A program made the translations under genes and the position numbers. From assembly GCA_033558025.1 (NCBI GenBank), contig JAUCEF010000010.1:1513001-1577000 (forward strand): a stretch of DNA of 64,000 bases. The letters are read 5' to 3'. Source of the stretch: Phytophthora sp. 'mugwort' (Eukaryota > Oomycota > Peronosporomycetes > Peronosporales > Peronosporaceae). Each line of letters begins with the position of its first letter. Position 1 is the stretch's first letter. The notes below the pieces were generated by a model. The model saw only the letters and a list, made by a program, of their open reading frames with translations. It had not been told where the DNA came from and made no database searches. Positions 12,881 to 23,349 of the stretch are shown here, piece by piece.

Positions 12881-13633
12881 ATGAGGAGCACGCAGCATAG
12901 TGAAGCGGTGAGTCGCTCTTGGAAACGGTGACCATGTTGATGACGAGGGAGGTGGCGGATTCCGCGCAGGGGTTGGTATATGTCTTGGAGTGTCTGATAG
13001 CACATGTATCAGGCAGGAGTCGGCGCTTTGACAACCCAGTTCCACGGACGGTGCGCGATACATGTGTGAGCCACCCCCGGCACGGAGGCAGTGGGACTGA
13101 AGTTCTTAGGGTTTCCATTCTTGTCAGCAGCCATTTTGGCTGCTTTGGACAGTTATGCCGTTGAGATACACGCCGGCTGGCCGGCGCTTTCTCGATACAC
13201 GGCCGCCGGAATTCCGATAGGAAGGTCTTGTCTCGCCCGAAGCAGAAGAGGAGCACCAAACATAGGGCACGGAACTTGCGCCCTGACCGAAACAACATTC
13301 GAGCTGCTAAATGGCCGCATTGGTTGGTCTTGGAACCGCGAGCATTATGTATACTAATCGCGCGGATCTCAGAGCAAACCACTTGAAAGAGATTCCGCTG
13401 ATCAAGACAATTCCGCGAGTCTCAAGTGAGAAAAGAACACCTCGCACATGACCCCACAGAGCGTTCGTGCAAAGCGATCATCAAACCGTATGGAGTGAAA
13501 GCAGGTCTCGAGAAGTCCGATGGACACCTACGCATTGTGTCTCGAAGGGTGTCGAGCCGGCAAATCCTTTTAGGAGTATGCGAACGTGTGGGTGGGCTGT
13601 GGGAATGACCTCACCCGACGCTGTGAAGAACGC

Positions 13634-15051
13634 CTAGTAGCATGTTGCGAATAGAAGACCCGCGAAGCGGGCGCCACTCTGGAACCATCGAACACTCCAT
13701 TCGTGGGTATCGCAGGCGCACGAAAGCGATTCCCGGAAATTGACATTGAAGCCACGCGCTTCCCCGGGCTTGGGACACAGGATGAGCCGAAGTTCCTGGG
13801 GCGTAAATTGGTAAGTCAGTGCAATCGTGGCCTCCACGTCGAGGACGCATAACCCATGGTCGCATGCATCCATTTCCACCACCAAGTTCGGGTCTGGGAG
13901 AGCGGTAAAGTACTCGAGATCCACGCCGTTCAGGAGCAGGGAATGAGGTATCTGCCACCACCAGAGCAGATCTTGCTCCAATGCGTCGCATATAGTGACA
14001 TGTCGGAACCTATGAAGGAACAGACGCGCTGATTTGACGCATGTTGCGACGTGACGCAGGCCTCCCATAACGGGGTGATACTCTTTCCTCGTGGGTTTGC
14101 TTGAGTGAAATGCCGTAAACACGAGTCTGAGGGCCTTAGAGATCTTGACAGCTGGCATCGAGACCGTTTCCGCGATGGAGTCAACCCAATACCTTCTGGC
14201 TGGTATCCCGCGTCGTGAATTTGTTTTCGTTGACGGCATCGCTCCCGGTATTGCGGTCATGGCATAGCGCAGCGAACGTTCCATGTCGTCGCATTTGGAC
14301 CCGACATCAGTGGCGACGTCGATGTGGTCATCGACCCAACGATAGTTGAAAAATCACCCTTGGATTTTGCCTGTTGCAATGTGCGCCGTGGACAAAAATG
14401 CTGCCCCCCCCCCCGATGACTTTATATTCGTCCGTGGAACCCATCCACCCGAATGGGCACGGAAGCTCAATGACGAGTGCGTTCTCAGCCTCAATGCAAC
14501 CATCAAACAGGTGCACGCTGCGGCTGTAACTAACGTTACGAAACTATGAAGTACGTCGCCTGCCATTATCTTGGCCTCGGCGTCTGGATGTTCCCGCTTC
14601 TTCCGTAGTATCGCGGAGGCAACAGCGTCGCAGTGTCAATAGTCGGTCTGGAATAGCGTCCGGGTCTGTAAACTCGTTGATTGATGCCCCTACCGGGAAC
14701 GACAGATCGTGGAGAGTCATTCCAGATGACAGTGGATCACCAGCCGCATTGTGACACCGGATGTCCTCACGAACACTTCGGGCACCCGCGAAAGGAGGTC
14801 CATGTCCCGTACAAGACATATCCATGCATCTTGTTTCTTCGGACTTTTTTACGCAGAATGTTTACCCTCTTAAGGGCCGAACCATGATCTGCAGGCATTG
14901 TGAATGAAGTGGGACGTCTTTCTTGAGACCCACACGTACACCTTCGGCTGCTATAGCTTGCAGTTTCTCCAATCGGAACCTCATGTTTGTTTGGGCGATA
15001 GTCCGTTTCCGTCTGTCCGCGTACAAGCCCCACGAATTCCGGCAAGGGCAT
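13634..15051 (-). pseudogene. DIRS-like reverse transcriptase and RNase H
   Basis: From 15051 downward the minus strand reads ADHGSALKRVNILRKKVRRN. At about 14750-14660 it reads LHDLSFPVGASINEFTDPDAIPD, the conserved start of oomycete DIRS RT. At about 14470-14390 it reads ALVIELPCPFGWMGSTDEYKV. From 14284 an uninterrupted 216-codon frame carries the thumb and RNase H region: DLLWWWQIP, then LVVEMDACDHGLCVLDVE with the RNase H aspartate, and FNVNFRESLSCACDTHEWSVRW. The enzyme would copy element RNA to DNA and degrade the RNA strand. A frameshift separates each block, and a C11 tract sits in the catalytic palm region. Confidence 0.7.
14404..14414. repeat. C11 homopolymer
   Basis: Run of 11 C on the plus strand inside the DIRS-like RT, changing its reading frame. 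Confidence 0.95.
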
Positions 15052-15356
15052 CTGCGTCCTGCGCCTAAATTAAGACAACGTATGCTGCAGAGGTGCGTTG
15101 AGTAGAAACTCGGTGCCGCTTGACGTCTGCCTTGACACAGGATGCGCCGACGTAGGAAGTTACAGGTTGACGTTTTCGCTAAAGCCTTGGTCGGTGACAG
15201 CCGACGAAGCTCTTTGGTGGCCGTAGCGCGGCAGACTGTGTTGACAGTTACCTGAGTTGCCCTCGCACTAGTTACTACAACACGTGTTGTGTGTTGCATC
15301 ATCAACGAGTTGTGTGCATGTTAGCGTACCATCTGGCTGTATATCCGTTTGGACTT

Positions 15357-15485
15357 CCCTAGGCTGTATGGTCATCGCAGGTGCTGGAGGTGCCCTAGGC
15401 TGTTTGACAATCTCAGGTGCCGGTGGCTGGCTGTATGGCCGTTCGAGTCACCCTAGGCTGTATGGCCATCATAGGTGCGGATGGC
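15357..15485. repeat. degenerate tandem repeat in the DIRS-like element
   Basis: Three imperfect copies of a roughly 35-base unit beginning CCCTAGGCTGT start at 15357, 15393 and 15451. On the minus strand they encode a proline- and glutamine-rich linker (QPAT and QPSAP type) between the gag-like and RT parts. Confidence 0.6.
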
Positions 15486-15988
15486 TGTGTAGCCGGTTGA
15501 CGCTCAGCAAACGATAAGGTCGCAGGCTGACTTGGCGACCGCAGCACGGGCCCGACTGATGTATTTTGACCGCTCGGGGGACGCGCACTTGCGGTCCAAC
15601 AGCGGGTTTCCGATGGGAGATTTATCAGAAATTCGCGCTTGTAGCCGCGAAGAGCGCGGTACTCCACTCCCCGTTCCCACCTCCATCGCCTACCGGAGTA
15701 GAGACCGGGGTCCGGGAGGCGCGAAGTAAACTTGACTCACTAGATGGTTGGGATGCAATAGAAATTCTATTATCTTGCTTATTCCAATCTTGATACCGAA
15801 GTGATGGAGAGTCGTCGCCACGTAGGCCTTCAGCACTCTCCACCACGCCTACTCCGATTTTGCACCGAGTCCCACCCTCTGCGGCGCGAATAAGTTTCAT
15901 GGGACTACCCATTCACACGACGAGGTAAGTGGCCAGAAGGCCAGGCGTGGATCCGCTTAGGGTGCTAACAGCGTTCGCGAGTGTCAGC

Positions 15989-17286
15989 TTAACACATCAC
16001 TCCTTCCATGAAACGGAGGCATGGCTTCTCACCTCGTCGGTTAACCGGGATTAGGGCTCGGATCTCATCCTGCACGACCTTCTCTATGCGTCCTTGGGTG
16101 TCGCCGTGGCGTAGTCGCTGCTGATTGCGGGACTTCATGTACCTTCTTGGAGGGTGGCCGGGGGTCGCATGAGACAGCGTGCCACCAACGCCATGGTCTA
16201 CTCCGACGACTGGTAGTCGATCGCTGTCACATTCTTGCTTCACCCACTCCACCATGCCGGATCGTCATACTGCAGATGCCCAAATGCGGCGCCAAGCCAC
16301 TTGTTCACATAGAGCAGGACTGGCATCATGCACGATGACATACACGAAGGATCGACCAACTTGTTTTATTTACACGAAGATGCGGAGCCGCTCCGTCATT
16401 AATAGCATGTGATCATGCCACATCTCCTCGCCCATCTTCGCCAGGCCGTGTATCCGTCGAGTATGTCGTCGTACGACCGACAGCTGGTGGCTGCCTTCGG
16501 AAGAGTAGCCAACGGACTGAAGTCGCTAGCAGAGTTAGCGTTCGAACCCGGTCTTCAGCGAGTCCTGCTCGTTCTCCTCGAAAAAGTGAAGAATAGTCAG
16601 ATCTCTTGAGCCCAGTCGATCGGAGAACAGGGGCCATCAGCACCGCACGGGAAGTCTTGAACCCCTCGCACTCCGCTTCACGCAAACCTAGCCGCAAATA
16701 TATAGGAGAGATGGGCTTACCTTCGGACGGAGTGATACAGTTTAACACCCGGTTTGCCGCCAGCACATGGATTTGAGGAGGATTGTAGTCGCCCTTGGTC
16801 TTCTTAGGTTGCTCCCGGAAACTGGCGCGTATAAGTTGCCGGAAGCTGTCACTTGGAAGCTTGCCTTGGCCATTCGGGTCCATCAGCATAGCCAGGGAGT
16901 GACGCTCGCCTTGACCTTTCCTCTCAGGCTTTGCAGCTCCTGTCGTAGTAACTGCAGCTCGTCTTGAACAATTGGTTTTGGTACGGCCGCGGACGACGCC
17001 ACGACAGAAGTTCGGCTGGAGGGCACGCTCCGTACGACGCAAGGCTCGAACTATGACATGAAGTCGGTGAGGCCGAAGCCCGTCGGCTTCGTGTCGCGGA
17101 CCCGGTAGGTTGCTCCGTGCTTGGAGGAGAACTCTCCAATGTGGTCATCGGGGTCGTCGCGCATTCGTCAGTGCTCGTGGGCTTGTCAGCGGGCAAAAGA
17201 GGAGGAACGGTTCTCCGAACCAGCTTCTTCTTCCCCTTCTTGCTCTTCTCCTCCTCCTCCGCCGGGACCGCTTTGAGCTTCGCCAC
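15989..17286 (-). pseudogene. gag-like protein of the DIRS-like element
   Basis: The likely start is the codon at 17286. It opens a lysine/glutamate-rich N terminus (EEEEKSKKGKKKLVRRTVPP) followed by a Pro/Ser/Thr-rich segment. Further down, at 16255-15989, comes IRALIPVNRRGEKPCLRFMEGVMC, which resembles the single zinc-finger-like CLRF...C motif of oomycete DIRS gag proteins. The sequence between (17042-16413) is open but shifts frame. The product would package element RNA. It is broken in at least two places. Confidence 0.5.
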
Positions 17287-17825
17287 TAGCTTGGACGAAC
17301 GGATGGGGGGGGCTCAGTGGTCGAGCGAGCCGGAGACGTCGTCCGCGCAGCTCTGTCATCGGTAACGTCGACGACTTCCACAGTTGGAGTCGCGGCGGCC
17401 GCCAGTACCTCGGCGGGGGCAGGAGTAGCGGGATCAGGAAGTGTGGAAGTCCGACCTCAGCCGAGGCGGCTCCGGTGGTCTTGTTAGGTGTTTGGGCGCA
17501 GTGCGGCTCGCAAGGTGGCTCATAAAGAATATGCGTACCACACCGAGTTTGTGTTCGTATGTGTAAAAGACCATTTCCTCCATGGAAATGTACCATTCGG
17601 AAAAACCATATCGGAGCACAAGTCTATTGACCTGCCGATGAGACCACCGACTCAGACGCCTCAAAACCGATAGAGCACGCCAAGAATGCTCGCAAGATCG
17701 ACAAAGCTACAGCATCACCGGCTGCCCAGAAGGAGCGTCAACGCCAATCTCCAACTGCAACACAGGCTCTGTCCGAATACGCCACCACAGAGCCTGCAAC
17801 CACGTCGCCGTCAAACTCGCACCTG
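17287..17825. other. flank between the DIRS-like element and the gypsy LTR
   Basis: No domain recognised. A plus frame at about 17670-17820 is Ala/Thr/Ser-rich and runs into the gypsy target site. The gypsy element therefore inserted into this older sequence, whose continuation lies after 26809. Confidence 0.4.
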
Positions 17826-18062
17826 TGACAATCCCCGCTGCTTGAGCCCTTGCGAGTAAAATGAGAACTGAGTGAGATTGAGAGATAACTGCTAACTTCC
17901 TCTTGCTTACCTCTTGTTAGCCACCGTAGACATGTAATCCTTGGGTGCGCCTCCTTAAGACGCCGCAACTTGGTGAAGTTGCCGAGCCGATATATCCGTT
18001 GAACCCAGGCACAACAGGGTGAGAATGGGTGAGATGGATGACTTGTCTGCTGGACGTTGTCA
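17826..18062 (-). repeat. gypsy 3' LTR
   Basis: 237-bp direct repeat matching the reconstituted right-hand LTR, bounded by TG and CA. Its uninterrupted sequence shows what the right LTR looked like before the piggyBac inserted: the single TTAA at 17955-17958 is the site that was later used in the other copy. Confidence 0.9.
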
Positions 18063-18086
18063 TCATCCCGCATGGTGAAGCACACG

Positions 18087-19103
18087 TTAGCAGGGTGAAA
18101 TGCGTCTGATATTCAGTCGCTCCTCGGTCGCTCCTCGGCCGCTCCCTTGTCGGTAAGCACCGTGCCAATATCGTAGACTTGCTTGATGAGAAATGGTCCC
18201 TTCGCGACCTGCTCCGTTTTGCGGCGATCTCGAGGCGGAACTGAAGCAAAGCATCGCTTGGCCACCCGACCTGGTAGCAGTGCTGGATTCGGGTGAGATT
18301 TTCGAGATCGTTCTCTTACATGATGACAGAGAACTTTGCTTGGAGAGAAAGATCCAATTTGCGAAATGGAGCTGCCGAGTGATCATATTCTCACCAAAAA
18401 GCGGAGAAGCACACAATACCGAGTGGTAACTCGCGCGAATGGCGAAGGCGGCGTAGTCGAGTACAATTTCGAGTTGATTGCTGAGATCTGGTCGAACGCG
18501 GATAATGTTTATATCCAAGTGAACACGTTCACAGATGACGTTTGCTTGCGAATTCTTGGTTGAGATTGGTTGGCTTTGATTGCCATCGACAGGAGAAGAA
18601 CCTGGAACTCCTCGCCAGTAAATTCAGGCCCTCGATCGTGAATCACTTGTTTTTGGCCGAGGGTAGCGACACAACCAGCACCGCTCGAAACTAAGCGCCT
18701 TCGTAGCTGATGTGCGGCTGTGCTGCATCATGACTTCAAGCACGAAATTGGCCCTCGATTGCAGTGAGACCGTAGTAATCTCCTTCGAGTGGCACGACTA
18801 GGTCCACATGCACATCGTCGAAAGGGCTATCACCATTTTCATTGGCATCAGCGGAAGATGCCCATAATCTTGTTTTCCACCGTGCAACGTTGCTCGCTTG
18901 CTCTGCATGCAAGCGATGACGTACTTCTTCATTTCGGTCTCCAAGCTCGGCCACCAGAATGTCGACATCGACCGAAATTGCTTCTCGGCACCAGGATGCA
19001 GCAAGTACTCGTGATAAAGCTCCACAATACCCTTTCGAAGAGAAGCTGGGACGACCACCCGATTCTTGAAATGCAGCAAAACTGATCCGAGTGCCGGGCG
19101 CAA
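18087..19103 (-). pseudogene. gypsy integrase
   Basis: The frame from 19103 reads the zinc-binding domain, with HEYLLHPGAEKQF (HH half) and then FWWPSLETEMKKYVIACMQSKRAT. The second zinc cysteine has become serine. The catalytic core starts with DDVHVDLVVPLEGDYYGLTAIEG (about 18815-18740). After a degraded middle it resumes at 18518-18087 with AFAIRASYHSVL and FGENMITRQLHFANW. Near its end the 18518-18087 frame reads GATEERLNIRRISPC. Frame changes split the protein into at least three parts, so it cannot integrate DNA. Confidence 0.75.
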
Positions 19104-19159
19104 CGAGTGGACAGGATCTCCAGTCGAGTGATAATTTCCTTTGTAGTCGAGATTGCCAG

Positions 19160-20574
19160 TTAATGTTTTTTCAGCACTGCAATGTCAATAGCGACTTCTT
19201 CCTCCTCCATCGCGAGTAGTTCATCCTCGGTTGCTTGTTTCACATAGTCGCAGCGGATTCGTGAAAATGCATCTGCACCAACGATTTGCATACCTGGGAC
19301 GTACCGCAGAGAGAGATGAATTCCTCGAGCAGCAACTTCCAACGTTTCACTCGAAGCGATAACTCCTGTGGATAGAGCAAGTTTTTGTGGTCGGTATGGA
19401 CGGTCACAGGAAACTCAAGGAGCATAGTGCGGTATTCTTTGAGAATTTCAACGACCGAAAAAAGCTCCCATTCCATGTTGAGTACTTGTGCTGATTGTCA
19501 GTCATGGAGCGAGAGAAGCAGGCAATGATGCGCTTGCCTTGGACGATCACTCCACCTATCTGACGACCGCTTGCGTCGGCGAAAACGTAAAAGATGCGGC
19601 TGTAATTTGGAAAAACCAGCCAAACATTGCGCGCAAGTGCTGTTTTGATGTTATGAAAGGCTGCTGCTGCTTCCGGTACCCAGACGAATGGCACGTTCTT
19701 TGATGTCAGTCTGTTGAATTTTGCTGTGAGCGCTGATTTGTCTGGGACCATTTCCCTGTAGCATGAGATCATCCCGAGAAACCTCCGATTGCTCCTTCTT
19801 ATTGCGAAGCTCAGCAACCAGCTGAATGGCTTTGACCTTCTTCGCCTAAGTCTGAATACCGTTCGGGGTCAGCGTGAATCCCAAGTAATCCACTGAATCA
19901 CTCAAAATGTGGCACTTCGCGGCGTTTAAAGTAACATCGCAACTCGTGCAATCGCTTCAACACAATCCGTAAATGCTCCACGTGGTCGCTCTCATTCTCG
20001 GAAAGATCAGGATGGGGAGAGATAAACGATGACGAAGGGTAAGTCTCCAAGAATTCGCTCCATGCAGGACAGGTACTCGTCTGGCGCCGTCGAGATCCCC
20101 ATGGGATGGTGCTTGAACTTGAACTTGCCAAACGTAAGGCAGAGCGCAGTAAATGGGCGGCTGCCTTCGGCTAAGCGTCTGGTGAAATAACCCACGCTGG
20201 CGTCCGGTGTGCTCATGCACTTGGCTTTGTCGAGACTTAGCAAAATCTCACAGATCTTTGGCACGTAGTACGGCGAGCGATGCAAAAAAACGATTGAGCC
20301 GACGGAAGTCCAAAAACAGCCAGAGTGCTCCACTTGGCTCCAGCAGGAAAAAAGCAGGCGCTGCGGCTTCCGATCCGTAGATCTGCTCCACAACGTCGAG
20401 GTCAAGAAGTCGGTTCATCTCACGACGCGTTGCATTCTCCTGGTGCGAGTGACCGAGTATGACTTCGCGTGCGAGGGCTTGTAATCTGTGGTCAGGGGCA
20501 GCACGTAGTCTGGCACACGAATCCTTCCCAATGGCCATCGTACAAATCGCAAAACCCTTCACTTGAGGCAGCAA
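19160..20574 (-). pseudogene. gypsy reverse transcriptase and RNase H
   Basis: The RT fingers and palm read EAAAPAFFLLEPSGALWLFLDFRRLNRF (about 20370-20290) and KFKFKHHPMGISTAPDEYLSCM (about 20125-20060). The catalytic box that should follow (aromatic-x-Asp-Asp) reads VIVYLSP and then shifts frame, so both catalytic aspartates are lost. The 19817-19404 frame carries the RT connection and RNase H with FADASGRQIGGVIVQGKR. RNase H continues in another frame with TDHKNLLYPQELSLRVKRW and YVPGMQIVGADAFSRI. Typical gypsy order, but dead. Confidence 0.8.
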
Positions 20575-20605
20575 TGATGTAGAGCCGCCACAAGATGCTG
20601 CGGCA

Positions 20606-21047
20606 TCAGATCAACCCAGGTTTGACGTCCGTGGCATCACCTGCAAACAGGTCATCTTCGCACGCTTCCACAACCTTCACTAGTCCACGTGCATCAGTCG
20701 TTATTGGGGCCGTGTCCGCTGTCTTAATTGTCATTTCACTGCCGTCCCATTGGATTTTTCCAGCACCAAAGCCCACCACAAGCCCAAGTGCCGTCATTAT
20801 ATCGCGTCCGATCACCATATCGTCCTTGAGATTTGGCAGAACTTCAAATGCGTAAATAATGACCGAATCTCGCTTCAACTGCAGGATACGGAAGCGAACG
20901 ATCATGTTTCCTCGTTTGATGTGTTCCCTTCTACCAACGTGAACGAGATACTTGATGTTTCCAACGTGGAGCATTTGGACAGCAATTTTCGCATGAAGTC
21001 ACTGCGAATGATGCTGCGAGAGCGCCCGCTGTCGAGCTGGGCGTGAT
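20606..21047 (-). pseudogene. gypsy aspartic protease
   Basis: Just before the 20974 frame the minus strand reads AQLDSGRSRSIIRSD, in which DSG is the aspartic protease active-site triad of retropepsins. The following 122 codons (LVHVGRREHIKRGN, KDDMVIGRDIMTALGLVV) fit the flap and C-terminal part of an oomycete gypsy protease, with GRDIM as the usual near-terminal motif. It would cleave the gag-pol polyprotein. A frame change separates the active site from the rest. Confidence 0.65.
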
Positions 21048-21048
21048 A

Positions 21049-22191
21049 TTATTCCTTGCCGAGCTCCGACCCGATCACGATGCGCATCGGCGGAGGCGAT
21101 GGGATGGATGGCGCGCGGATCCCCACGAACACGTACTCTTTATCATCGAAGCCGCGAGCGCGCTGCTCACATGCGTTTGCTGGTTGTTTGCTTGTCCACC
21201 GAGTTGTCCAGCGCGACGACCGCACTGGCGATCTGGTGATCAGCCTGTTGATGTTCCTCTTGCTGACGGTTGCTGGAGGCACGACAATCCTGAGTGTTGT
21301 GCGTGGTTGTCCTATGAAAGGTACAGTACTTTGGACGAGGTGTTGCCACTGACATCTGCATTGCCTTTTCTTCGATTGCCACCACGGGGTTGCTGACGAT
21401 TGTTGTTGTGGTAGTGGCTAATGTTGTGGCGATTCTAGCTGTGGGACGCCCATTGCTACGCGAGTTGCTGCGGTTGCTGCTGTTCCGGCTCTCCTGGCCA
21501 TGCGTGCTCGGGGCACGGTGAAGACGCTGCTCGCCTTGCTCAATACGTTCGAAGAACGGGATGAGCGCGGAAACCGTCAAATAAACTTGTCTACTGGCGT
21601 CATACTTGTTCTGCCATTCAAACGGAAGGCCGCGCTTGAACAAGCGGCATAGTGCGTCCTCGTACACGGCAGAGTTCTCGCTCAGACTGGCCAGCGTTTT
21701 CTCCATTCGGGCCAGCGCTCGGAAGCGTATTCAGCAAGCGACTCGGATCGGCTCTTCTTGATCTCCCAAAGCTTTTCTGAATATTTTCACTGCAGTCTAG
21801 GGGTAAGACCACCTTGGACGCAGCATAGCGCGTGTGTCAAAATTTCACCTCCATTTCGCACATCTTCGTCAGAGATGACTTCAAACTCAAACGCGTCGCG
21901 CAGGTCACCTCCAGCAGAAGTGACGTGTTTAAAAACTTATCTTCAGCGCGCCAGTGCTTGGTGGCTGCGAGTTACACCCACTCGAGAAAGTCTTTGGGTC
22001 CTCCATCAATGAACTTGGGCATTTGCTTGGTGACGATCTCTTCTTCGATCCCTTTCTCTTTGTCGGCGTGACGTACGACGATGGAGTACGTCAAATAGAG
22101 CTTCTTGCCATCCTTGCGCTTGGGGCCGTTCATCTTGGCGGGTTTGACGCGACGGATGGGCCTGATCGCTTGCTGATTTAAACCGGTTCAA
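21049..22191 (-). pseudogene. gypsy gag protein
   Basis: Starts almost directly after the right LTR. The first part (22191-21830) encodes a lysine-rich N terminus and capsid-like segments in shifting frames. The 21706-21167 frame is a clear capsid C-terminal part (KTLASLSENSAVYEDALCRL, PFEWQNKYDASRQVY). An Asn/Ser/Thr-rich linker and a zinc-knuckle-like YCTFHRTTTHNTQDCRA follow. Gag forms the virus-like particle and binds element RNA. At least two frameshifts are present. Confidence 0.65.
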
Positions 22192-22193
22192 AG

Positions 22194-22325
22194 TGACAAT
22201 CCCCGCTGCTTGAGATCTGGTGAGTAAAATGAGAACTGAATGAGATTGAGAGATAGCTGCTAGCTTTCTCCGGCTTACCTATTGTTAGCCACCGTATACA
22301 TGTAACCATTGGGTCGCTTCCTTAA
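22194..22325 (-). repeat. gypsy 5' LTR, part 1 (split by piggyBac)
   Basis: 132 bp matching the first 133 bp of the left LTR (one indel). It ends exactly at the TTAA (22322-22325) used by the piggyBac insertion. Confidence 0.9.
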
Positions 22326-22338
22326 CCCCTTGCACGCG
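22326..22338 (+). repeat. piggyBac terminal inverted repeat, left
   Basis: CCCCTTGCACGCG, directly after TTAA; exact inverse of 26684-26696. Confidence 0.95.
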
Positions 22339-22371
22339 GAGGGGTGACATGGACGTGTTACCAAAACCCAC

Positions 22372-22392
22372 TATGCTGTTCTGAACAGCATA
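22372..22392. repeat. subterminal palindrome, left end of piggyBac
   Basis: Arms TATGCTGTTC and GAACAGCATA around a single T; perfect 10-bp arms. Nearly the same motif lies near the right end. Probably a transposase recognition site. Confidence 0.85.
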
Positions 22393-23280
22393 GGGAATCC
22401 TATGAGTTATAGTATGGCATAGTTCAGACAAGTATGTTTTTGGACTTTTTGCGCACGGCTTGATGCTAAGATCCCTGGTAATAATTCCCGCAAGGAGGAT
22501 GCGTCATGCGACACGCCTAATTAAACCAATCACAACAGGTCCCGACTATCTGAATCTTGAGATTCGTGTGGTGGGGCACTAGACAGAGTGCACGCGCGTG
22601 CCACGAGCGGCATATTGCGTTCCTGCTCGAGACCAAGCCAGCTAAGAAGCGCAACCACAGCAAGCCGTTGCTTCTGACGGAGGGAGACAAGTACACACGA
22701 TGTTGTTACATACATTTAATGCATTATGAGCTCTGAAGCGAAGCGTCGGTCTTATCTACTTTGTAACTAAAGCTCTGTCTCGAATGCGACTGGCCTTGGG
22801 GCGAACTCGCCGTTTTGCCAAATCTGCGAGCAGGTGAGCGCCTCGTTCTTTGCGTGGCTGCGAACCTTGTTGCACAGCGTAACCAAACCGCGCTTGCCAT
22901 GAGAACACCGCGGGCAGAAGAAGGTTGAGGTCCCTCCTCTCTTCTTTTCTTGGGGCTTGTAGAACAAACACACTTTACACTGGCGCTGTCGTAAACGCTG
23001 GACACCGTTGGTCATGCGAGAATCGGTCGTCTGAGCGAGAGTGTGATCTCCATTCACATCGGCTGGCGTCTCACTTGACCCCTGTGCAGCAACGTCAGAT
23101 CTTGTGATGGTAAAGCTGGCTTCGGTCTGTCCGGTCAGCCCTTGGTGTAGTCTGGCCAGAAACTCGAAGTGTGAGTTCTTTTTCTTCTTCTTCTCCCAAA
23201 GCTTCCTGTAGATGATGTACGCATTCACAAGAGCCATATCCACAAGCCCATGAAAGAGACTCTTGTAGTATTTATTGAAC

Positions 23281-23349
23281 CTGCAGGCCAGAACAGCATA
23301 AGTGAGAATTTATAGTAACTCCTTGTCAGCATATTGTTATCAATCGTAC
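23281..23349 (-). other. putative intron in the piggyBac transposase gene
   Basis: 69 bp beginning GTACGA and ending CTGCAG on the minus strand. Removing it joins QAYSMQMAIR to FNKYYKSLFHGLVDMALV, the expected piggyBac continuation. It contains one arm (GAACAGCATA at 23291-23300) of the subterminal palindrome. Confidence 0.65.

Larger units (their letters stand above)
12589..17286 (-). mobile_element. degraded DIRS-like retroelement
   Basis: Minus-strand pieces follow the order gag-like (17286-15989), linker (15912-15305), reverse transcriptase (15051-14328) and RNase H (14284-13634). Unassigned frames follow down to 12589. Motifs in the RT and RNase H parts (LHDLSFPVG, FGWMGS, VVEMDACDHGLC, FNVNFRESLSCA) fit tyrosine-recombinase (DIRS) retroelements rather than gypsy or copia. 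Frameshifts and stops are frequent, so the copy is dead. I could not find the expected tyrosine recombinase or terminal repeats, so the outer limits are approximate. Two C11 homopolymers (12870, 14404) interrupt it. Confidence 0.65.
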
